Positions 1 through 5,303 of a stretch of DNA of 5,303 nt are shown piece after piece (positions within the stretch are counted from its first letter, which is position 1; every line of letters starts with the position of its first letter). Source of the stretch: Pseudolabrys sp. GTDB lineage: Bacteria > Pseudomonadota > Alphaproteobacteria > Rhizobiales > Xanthobacteraceae. The notes under the pieces were generated by a model. It was given only the letters and a program-made list of their open reading frames with translations. It did no database searches and was not told the origin of the DNA. The DNA is taken from contig JAQSCR010000037.1 of NCBI GenBank assembly GCA_029945495.1, positions 1 through 5,303 of the forward strand, in the 5' to 3' direction. The position numbers and the translations under genes were made by a program.

Positions 1-616
1 CCGCCGCAGCACGGTCGCGTGCTGCACAACGACGAGGACGTCACCGGCCTGCCGCCGTTCAAGCTGGCGCACCGCGGCCTGTCGCGCACGTTCCAGAATT
101 TGCAGGTGTTCTTCCGCATGAGCGCCGCCGACAACGTCATGGTTGGCCGCCACATGCACGAAAAGCGCAACGTCATCGCGCATCTGTTCACGCTGCCGTC
201 GGTGCTGGCGCAAAACCGCGTCACCCGCGCCAAGGCCGAGGAATTGCTGGCCTTCGTCGATCTGTCCGACCTCGCCGACCGCACCGCCGGCAACCTGCCC
301 TACGGCGCGCTGCGCCGCCTGGAAATCGCCCGCGCGCTGGCGACCGAGCCGAAAATCCTGCTGCTCGACGAGCCGGCCGCCGGCTGCAACCCGGTCGAGA
401 CCGAAGAGATCGACAATGTGATCCAGAAGATCGCCGCGACCGGCGTCGCCGTCGTGCTGGTCGAGCACGACATGAAGCTGGTGATGAAAATCTCGCACCG
501 CATTCATGTGCTCGATCAGGGCCACACCATCGCGCAAGGCACAGCATCGGAAGTGCGCACCAATGAGCGCGTCATCGCCGCCTATCTCGGCCGGCACGGC
601 CAGAGGGAGGCCGCGC

Positions 617-624
<8 letters not shown>
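1..624 (+). CDS. livG: Branched-chain-amino-acid-type ABC transporter ATP-binding protein LivG (5' truncated by window edge)
   Basis: This is one of two cytoplasmic ATPases that power a HAAT-family (Liv-type) importer for branched-chain amino acids or other small carboxylated or amide compounds. The frame is open from base 1, so the start, the Walker A loop and, by comparison with about 255-residue LivG proteins, roughly the first 55 residues lie outside the window. A GTG at 19 is in frame but lies inside the domain and is not the real start. Visible in order: the family segment DVTGLPP; the Q-loop RTFQN (Gln codon 94-96); a signature motif LPYGA followed by RRLEIARAL (from 295); Walker B ILLLDEP with catalytic Glu (370-372) and the LivG-typical AAGCNPVET; the H-loop VEHD (His 466-468); and the C-terminal IAAYLG. 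LPYGA departs slightly from the usual LxYGQ/LxYGxQ signature. The gene overlaps livF by 8 bp, so the two are probably translated together. The family call is strong; the transported substrate is unknown. Confidence 0.93.
605..610 (+). promoter_or_regulatory. Shine-Dalgarno site fixing the livF start
   Basis: GGGAGG lies inside the last codons of livG, 6 nt before the GTG at 617. It supports that GTG over the far-upstream ATG at 506 in the same frame. The site suggests translational coupling of livG and livF. Confidence 0.7.
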
Positions 625-1318
<694 letters not shown>

Positions 1319-1320
1319 CG

Positions 1321-2097
1321 ATGGCTGACGAATTCATGTCCTCGCGTGGGTTGAGCGTGTCGCAAGGCGGCAGCGGCGAGCCGCTGGTCGTGCTGCTGCA
1401 CGGGCTCGGCGCCAATCGCGCGGTGTGGCAGCGCATGATCGCAATGGCCGATAGACACTGGCCGGGGCGCTGGATGGCGCCCGATCTGCGCGGCCACGGC
1501 GGCTCACTGTGTGAGGGGCCTTACGGCTATGCCATGCACGCCGCCGACATCGCCGAACTGATCCGCGACGAGCCGGGCGGCAACGTCACGCTGGCCGGGC
1601 ATTCGTTCGGCGGCGTGGTCGCGGCGGTGACCGGCACCGGCTGGTTCGGACCGCAGGTGAAAGACATCGCGGCCTTCGGCGTCAAGATCGTGTGGACAGC
1701 GGACGAAGAAGCCAAAGCGCGCGAGCTGGCGCGGCGCCCGGCCCGCGTCTTCGCGACGCGCGCGGAAGCCATCGACCGCTTCCTGAAATCGTCCGGCCTG
1801 TTCGGCTTGGTCGATCCCGCCTCCGACACGGCGGCCTCCGGCATCACCGGCACCGAGGGCCATTGGCAGGCCGCCATGGATCCGCGCTGCTTTGGCGCGG
1901 TCGGGCCTTCACTCGACAGGCTGCTGCGTCTCACCGCATCGCCGCTGCGGCTCGCCGCCGGCGAAAACGATCCGATGGTCACTCTCGATCAGATGCGCGC
2001 CATCGATCCGGCGGCGCGGACATTCGCCGGCGCCGCGCATAACGCGCATTGGGAAACGCCGGAGCTGGTGTGGGATTTCATCGCCGGCAAGAAATAA
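1321..2097 (+). CDS. Alpha/beta-fold hydrolase
   Basis: A 258-residue cytoplasmic serine hydrolase of the alpha/beta superfamily; no signal peptide or membrane segment is seen. Motifs (numbered from the ATG at 1321): oxyanion-hole strand VVLLHGLG (23-30), PDLRGHGGS (54-62), nucleophile elbow GHSFGG (93-98, Ser95), acid in GENDPMV (D217) and catalytic His in AAHNAHWE (H240 preferred; H243 is close by). Residues of roughly 120-190 form the expected cap region. The ATG at 1321 is preferred, with GGGA (1309-1312) 8 nt upstream. A GTG at 1315 overlapping the livF stop and an ATG at 1336 are alternatives. The start is 2 bp after livF, so it is almost certainly in the transporter operon and coupled to it. 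The stop codon lies in the first unit of a 14-bp tandem repeat. The family includes esterases, lactonases, C-C hydrolases and haloperoxidase-like enzymes; motifs alone do not choose among them. The operon suggests it acts on the imported compound or a product of it. Confidence 0.88.
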   Translation: MADEFMSSRGLSVSQGGSGEPLVVLLHGLGANRAVWQRMIAMADRHWPGRWMAPDLRGHGGSLCEGPYGYAMHAADIAELIRDEPGGNVTLAGHSFGGVVAAVTGTGWFGPQVKDIAAFGVKIVWTADEEAKARELARRPARVFATRAEAIDRFLKSSGLFGLVDPASDTAASGITGTEGHWQAAMDPRCFGAVGPSLDRLLRLTASPLRLAAGENDPMVTLDQMRAIDPAARTFAGAAHNAHWETPELVWDFIAGKK

Positions 2098-2141
2098 CTG
2101 GCAAGAGATAACAGGCAAGAAATAACAGGCAAGAAGTAACA
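2086..2141 (+). repeat. Four-copy 14-bp tandem repeat spanning the hydrolase stop codon
   Basis: Units start at 2086, 2100, 2114 and 2128, with consensus GGCAAGAAATAACA. The copies differ from it only at unit positions 8, 9 and 14 (one base at most per copy). A partial fifth unit (GG) runs into the AGGAGAG ribosome binding site of the next gene. The first unit encodes the hydrolase C-terminus Gly-Lys-Lys-stop; the others are noncoding. Each unit carries a TAA, and because 14 is not a multiple of 3 these stops fall in all three forward frames. The array is conspicuously A-rich within GC-rich DNA. It probably arose by duplication of the 3' end of the hydrolase gene through replication slippage; any function is unproven. 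Confidence 0.93.
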
Positions 2142-2147
2142 GGAGAG
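2141..2147 (+). promoter_or_regulatory. Shine-Dalgarno site of the luciferase-like monooxygenase gene
   Basis: AGGAGAG sits 8 nt before the ATG at 2156, directly after the tandem repeat. It is the strongest ribosome binding site in the left block. This fits the gene having its own translation start rather than coupling across the 58-bp gap. Confidence 0.75.
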
Positions 2148-2155
2148 CGCGCGCC

Positions 2156-3157
2156 ATGCGCCTATCGATCTTTTCAGTGCAAGACCATTACCCAACCGGC
2201 GGCCGAAGCGTAGCGCAGCTCTACGGCGAGGTCATCGCGCAGGCCGAGCTTGCCGACCGCATCGGCTACGACACGTTCTGGGTGGCCGAACATCATTTCC
2301 ACGAATATGGCGTGGTGCCCAATCCGGCGCTGATGCTGGCGACTTTGGCGCAACGCACCAAGCGGCTGCGGCTCGGCACCGCCATTTCCATTCTGACGTT
2401 TCACAATCCGCTGACGGTGGCGGAGAACTACGCCATGGTCGACGTGCTGTCGGGCGGCCGTCTGGTTTATGGCGTCGGCTCCGGCTATCTGCCGCACGAA
2501 TTCGCCGGCTACGCCATCGATCCGGCCGAGAAGCGCGACCGTTTCGACGAGAACCTCGTCATCGTGCGCCGCCTGCTCGCCGGCGAGCGCGTCAGCGCCA
2601 AGGGCCGCTTCAGCAATGTCGACGCGGTGGCGCTCAATGTGCGGCCGCTTCAACGCGAAGTGCCGATCTATGTCGCGGTGCTGCGGCGCGAAGCGGCGTT
2701 CCACATCGGCAAGCAGGGCAACAACCTGATGTGCGTGCCTTACGCCTCGGTCGATCATTTCAATGAGATCGCCGATCTGATCGGCGACTACCAGCGCGGC
2801 CGCACCGAAGCAGGGCTTGCGCCTTCCGACGACGACGCCGTGGTGACGCTGCATACGCACGTCGCCGAAAGCGACGCGGCGGCGCGGCGCAACGCGGAAG
2901 CCGCGTTCAACCTCTATGTCGATAGCCGGCTCTACGCCAAGAAATCGACCTATGACGACGCCATGCGCAACGAGGTGCATTTGTTCGGCTCGGTCGAGAC
3001 CGTGGCCGACAAACTGGTGGCGCTGCACCGCATGGGCGTGCGCCAAGTCTCGACGCTGCAGAATTTCGGCATGCTGGCGCAGCCGCTGGTGCACGAATCG
3101 ATGGAGCGGCTGATGCACGAAGTCATGCCGCGGGTGGCGGCAAAGATCGGCCGTTGA
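2156..3157 (+). CDS. LLM-class (luciferase-like) flavin-dependent oxidoreductase
   Basis: A 333-residue cytoplasmic TIM-barrel protein of the bacterial luciferase-like monooxygenase family. These enzymes use reduced FMN (sometimes F420) and usually O2 to oxidise small organic molecules; two-component members need a separate flavin reductase, which is not seen here. Family features: N-terminal strand RLSIFSVQDHYP, the segment FWVAEHHF (41-48) with the active-site-region His pair, a P-N-P-A segment (55-58), LRLGTAISILTFHNPL (71-86), the motif DVLSGGRLVYGVGSGY (96-111), and PHEF (113-116) preceding a GYAIDPAEKRDRF-type helix start. The length fits single-domain members (about 330-370 residues). 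The ATG at 2156 is supported by AGGAGAG at 8 nt and by homology-like sequence from residue 2. It is last in the transporter operon; its stop is 12 bp from the stop of the opposing amidohydrolase gene. The substrate is unassigned: alkanal, terpene, sulfonate, nitrilotriacetate and amine oxidisers all share this fold. The EHHF pair and the absence of clear F420 context favour FMN, but only weakly. Confidence 0.92.
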   Translation: MRLSIFSVQDHYPTGGRSVAQLYGEVIAQAELADRIGYDTFWVAEHHFHEYGVVPNPALMLATLAQRTKRLRLGTAISILTFHNPLTVAENYAMVDVLSGGRLVYGVGSGYLPHEFAGYAIDPAEKRDRFDENLVIVRRLLAGERVSAKGRFSNVDAVALNVRPLQREVPIYVAVLRREAAFHIGKQGNNLMCVPYASVDHFNEIADLIGDYQRGRTEAGLAPSDDDAVVTLHTHVAESDAAARRNAEAAFNLYVDSRLYAKKSTYDDAMRNEVHLFGSVETVADKLVALHRMGVRQVSTLQNFGMLAQPLVHESMERLMHEVMPRVAAKIGR

Positions 3158-3169
3158 CCGCAAGGCATC

Positions 3170-4303
3170 TTACGGCGAGTCGAGAAATTCCCCGCCGATC
3201 ACCAGCCCGCGGGCGGACAGCCGCATTTTTCCGTCGAGATGCTCGCCGACGACGTCGACATAGTCGAACCGTCCATCCTCCAAGGCCAGCACCGAGGCGT
3301 CGCCGACGCCGCCTTGCCGGAACGTCCCCAGTTCGGGCCGCTTGAGCGCGCTGGCGGGATTTTCAGTGGCGCAGCGGATCACTTCGTTCAGCGACATCCC
3401 AAGGCACAGGAACTTCGACATCGTCGTCAAGAGATCGAAGGCAGGCCCCTGGATGCTCAGCGAATGGACATCGCTCGAAATACAATCGGGCATAAAGTTC
3501 TGCGCCAGCATCGCGCGTCCGGTGCGGAACGCGAACGAACCCATGCCGTGACCGATATCGAAGATGATCCCCCGCTCACGGGCCTCGAGCACGAACGGCT
3601 CGACCTTGCCATCGGCGGTCGCCGGCGTATTCGGAAACGGCCGGAAGCAATGCGTCAGCACGTCGCCCGGCCGCATCAGCGCCAGCACCTCGCCGAGCGT
3701 CGGCGGCGGCTCGTCGATATGAACCATCATCGACATGCCGAGCCGCTCGGCGGCCTGGCGCGCGATCAGCAACGGCACGGTGCCCTGCTCGCCGCTGGCG
3801 TTGCGGCCGACCCGCACCTTGATGCCGACGATCGTATCCCGGTTTCGGTCGGCCACCTCGACCGTATCGATAGGCGCCATCAGACGATGGTCGCCGCTTT
3901 CGCCGACATTGATCCGCTTGGAAAAGGCATAGATGCCGGCGAAAGAAATGTTCAGGTAGGCCAGGATGCGCGGCTTGCTGCGCGCAATGACATGATCGCG
4001 AAAGCCGGCAAAATTGCCAGGGCCGGCGCTGCCGGTATCGATGAGCGTCGTCACCGCGCTGCTGCGGGCGAAGGCTTCCGGATCGACGCCCAAAGATGTG
4101 CCGCCGGCATAAACATGGGTGTGCAGGTCGATCAACCCCGGCGTGACGAGAAGGCCGGCAACATCGCGCTCCGTGCGGCCTTTCAGCCCCTCGCCGACCA
4201 TCGCGACATGGCCATCGGTAAAGGCAACGTCGGCGACACGGTCGATGCCCTGCGATGGGTCGATGACCCGCCCGCCACGCAAAACAAAATCATGTATCGC
4301 CAT
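3170..4303 (-). CDS. Amidohydrolase/deacetylase family metallohydrolase (COG3964 type, 'dihydroorotase-like')
   Basis: A 377-residue cytoplasmic TIM-barrel hydrolase of the amidohydrolase superfamily. A full binuclear metal site is visible: HTH in GLIDLHTHVY (H61, H63), the bridging, probably carboxylated Lys in GIKVRVG (K162), H195 in MVHIDEPP, H218 in LTHCFRP and D278 in SSDVHS. The N-terminal LRGGRVIDPSQGID strand and the C-terminal AEN-type NPASALKRPELGTFRQGGVGDASV segment are the usual flanking sandwich domain. SSDVHS and THCF(RPFPN) fit COG3964 rather than true PyrC. Proteins of that group are often mislabelled dihydroorotase or adenine deaminase; characterised members Atu3266 and Oant2987 were reported to hydrolyse acetyl-(R)-mandelate, so an ester or amide deacetylase role is the better guess. 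The ATG at 4303 is chosen because GGGAA lies 8 nt upstream. A TTG at 4321 would add six residues with no family match. It lies 54 bp downstream of the RpiR-type regulator on the same strand, so regulation by that protein is likely. No truncation is seen; the exact substrate is unknown. Confidence 0.93.
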   Translation of the reverse strand: MAIHDFVLRGGRVIDPSQGIDRVADVAFTDGHVAMVGEGLKGRTERDVAGLLVTPGLIDLHTHVYAGGTSLGVDPEAFARSSAVTTLIDTGSAGPGNFAGFRDHVIARSKPRILAYLNISFAGIYAFSKRINVGESGDHRLMAPIDTVEVADRNRDTIVGIKVRVGRNASGEQGTVPLLIARQAAERLGMSMMVHIDEPPPTLGEVLALMRPGDVLTHCFRPFPNTPATADGKVEPFVLEARERGIIFDIGHGMGSFAFRTGRAMLAQNFMPDCISSDVHSLSIQGPAFDLLTTMSKFLCLGMSLNEVIRCATENPASALKRPELGTFRQGGVGDASVLALEDGRFDYVDVVGEHLDGKMRLSARGLVIGGEFLDSP

Positions 4304-4311
4304 GGACCATG

Positions 4312-4316
4312 TTCCC
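4312..4316 (-). promoter_or_regulatory. Probable ribosome binding site of the amidohydrolase gene
   Basis: On the minus strand, GGGAA lies 8 nt before the ATG at 4303, which favours that start over the TTG at 4321. The rest of the 54-bp gap (4304-4357) holds an 18-base pyrimidine run on the coding strand (4323-4340). I see no clear promoter or terminator hairpin in it, which fits co-transcription with the upstream regulator. Confidence 0.5.
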
Positions 4317-4357
4317 GACAATGAAGAGAGAGGAAGAAGGCTTGATAAAGAACCGCA

Positions 4358-5303
4358 TCAATCACCCAACGGCCCTTCGACGTCGCCGTCGCCGAATTTA
4401 CTGAGGGCATATTTGATGCGCCGCATCCGCTCCTGCGTTTCGCGCGGGCTGCGATAGGCGGTCAAGGCGGCGAGAAGGTCGAGCGCCGCCAGGAATGCGA
4501 AGCGCGAGGCGGTCGGCTTCAGGGCATTCGGGGTTTCCGGCACGTAGAGGCCGAGCGCTATATCGGCGGCCATGGCGAGCGGCGAATTCGGCTTGGTTAT
4601 GGCAATGACGGTCGCGCCGTATTCCTTGGCGATCGCCGCCGCATCGATGACTTCCTTCGGCCTGCCGGTCGTCGAAATCGCCAGCACGACATCCTTTTTG
4701 TCCAAGGTCGCGGCGACCATCCGCATGAGGTGACCGTCGGAGTAATTCGACGCGGCGACACCGAGCCGGAAAAACCGATGCTTGGCTTCATTTGCGATCA
4801 TCGTCGACCCGCCGCCGACGCCGAATGTTATCAGCTTGGCGCAGGAAGCGATGGCTTCCGCCGCCCGCTCGAAATCCGGCACAACCAGCTGCCGTTCGGC
4901 AGTGTTGATCGCGCGATGGATGTCCTCGAGGATGATTTGCCAGACCGTCGGCTTGCCGAGTTTGTCGTCCGCGCGCGGCGGCTCTTCCAGATAGATTCTT
5001 CCGACAACCAGGCTTTGGGCGAGCTTCACCTTGAGCTCGCGCACGCCGGCACAGCCGACGGCGCGGCTAAAGCGCGTCACCGTCGGTTCGCTGACCCCGG
5101 CGCGGCGCGCCAGTTCGCCATTGGCCGAATGCAGCGCGAAATTGACGTCGGCCAGGATCGCCTCGGCGACGCGCCGCTCCGACGGACGAAGACTGGGCGC
5201 GGTCTGCTTGATCACCGAGATGATGTCCTCCGGCGCCTGCGCGACCGTAAAGGAATAGCCGGCGCGCGTATCGGGCCGGTCGGATCTCTTTGTATTCTCG
5301 GGA
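4358..5303 (-). CDS. MurR/RpiR family transcriptional regulator (start at or beyond the window edge)
   Basis: DNA-binding regulator with an N-terminal RpiR helix-turn-helix domain and a C-terminal SIS (sugar isomerase) effector domain that in this family usually senses phosphosugars or related metabolites. Numbered from the GTG at 5215: SLRPSERRVAEAIL (8-21) and the helix-turn-helix GELARRAGVSEPTVTRF (33-49) followed by SRAVGCAGVRELK (50-62); SIS domain from about 110 to 250 with ITFGVGGGSTM (129-139), NEAKHRFFRLG (142-152) and AISTTGRPKEV (179-189), the last being the phosphate-binding-type loop. From GTG 5215 the protein has 285 residues, and GGAGGA lies 10 nt before it. But the frame stays open to base 5303, and the preceding residues EDIIS look like the start of the domain, so the real start is probably outside the window. 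Both ends are therefore stated: 3' complete, 5' unresolved. The amidohydrolase follows after 54 bp and is the obvious candidate target. Activation versus repression cannot be told. Confidence 0.9.
   Translation of the reverse strand, partial: PENTKRSDRPDTRAGYSFTVAQAPEDIISVIKQTAPSLRPSERRVAEAILADVNFALHSANGELARRAGVSEPTVTRFSRAVGCAGVRELKVKLAQSLVVGRIYLEEPPRADDKLGKPTVWQIILEDIHRAINTAERQLVVPDFERAAEAIASCAKLITFGVGGGSTMIANEAKHRFFRLGVAASNYSDGHLMRMVAATLDKKDVVLAISTTGRPKEVIDAAAIAKEYGATVIAITKPNSPLAMAADIALGLYVPETPNALKPTASRFAFLAALDLLAALTAYRSPRETQERMRRIKYALSKFGDGDVEGPLGD
5226..5231 (-). promoter_or_regulatory. GGAGGA upstream of an internal GTG in the RpiR-type gene
   Basis: On the minus strand, a near-perfect Shine-Dalgarno sequence stands 10 nt before the in-frame GTG at 5215. 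It could be the true initiation site or an internal one, but it also simply encodes Pro-Glu-Asp in a frame that looks coding. It matters only because it leaves the gene's start open. Confidence 0.35.

Noticed and set aside
506..616. Upstream ATG extension of livF giving a 270-residue protein
   Set aside because: The added 37 residues lie entirely over livG, do not resemble a LivF N-terminus, and the GTG at 617 has a well-placed GGGAGG.
2086..2141. CRISPR-like or attachment-site reading of the short repeats
   Set aside because: Units are directly adjacent 14-mers with no spacers, no cas genes and no integrase nearby.
2174..3163. Long open frame (329 codons) on the - strand opposite the monooxygenase
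   Set aside because: It is a low-information His/Arg-rich shadow; the + strand frame has clear luciferase-family motifs and a strong ribosome binding site.
3150..3176. Possible terminator stem GCCGT / ACGGC at the convergent junction
   Set aside because: Only 5 bp with a 17-nt loop, no T-run, and it lies partly inside both coding regions.
4290..4310. Six-codon minus-strand mini-ORF (MVHGDT) overlapping the amidohydrolase start out of frame
   Set aside because: The GGGAA site is only 1 nt from this ATG, too close for efficient initiation, and so short a frame is expected by chance.
3239..4324. Long open frame (361 codons) on the + strand opposite the amidohydrolase
   Set aside because: Its composition (rich in Arg, His, Ala, Gly) is that of an antisense shadow of GC-rich coding DNA, while the minus-strand protein has a complete set of catalytic residues.

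Overview
The window looks like chromosome from a GC-rich alphaproteobacterium, most likely Rhizobiales in the Bradyrhizobium / Rhodopseudomonas / Xanthobacteraceae range. That placement is inferred from strong G/C at third codon positions, GTG starts, tight gene packing and the style of the encoded proteins; no marker gene fixes the taxon. I see no rRNA, tRNA, CRISPR array, insertion sequence or phage gene. Nearly every base belongs to one of six genes.

Left block (1-3157, + strand). Four genes read in one direction with almost no spacing. They are the 3' part of livG, then livF (the two ATPases of a branched-chain-amino-acid-type ABC importer), then an alpha/beta-fold hydrolase, then a luciferase-like flavin monooxygenase. 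livF overlaps livG by 8 bp, and the hydrolase starts 2 bp after livF. The only gap, 58 bp before the monooxygenase, is mostly filled by four 14-bp tandem repeats that begin inside the 3' end of the hydrolase gene. The layout suggests an import-and-catabolism operon: a Liv-type importer brings in a small organic acid, amide or ester, a serine hydrolase cleaves it or a product of it, and a flavin-dependent monooxygenase oxidises a related compound. The substrate cannot be read from the sequence. The permease and binding-protein genes would lie to the left of the window.

Right block (3170-5303, - strand). Two genes converge on the left block, with only 12 bp between the two stop codons. Transcribed first is a MurR/RpiR-type regulator (helix-turn-helix plus sugar-isomerase-like SIS domain), whose frame is still open at the window edge. 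It is followed after 54 bp by an amidohydrolase-superfamily metallohydrolase of the COG3964 type, often labelled 'dihydroorotase' or 'deacetylase', with a complete set of binuclear-metal ligands. This looks like a regulator plus target-enzyme pair controlled by a sugar-phosphate-like or related effector.

Nothing here is clearly a new biological system. The points most worth a second look are the 14-bp tandem repeat array, the unassigned substrate of the importer/hydrolase/monooxygenase operon, and the RpiR-amidohydrolase pair whose true substrate is probably not dihydroorotate.
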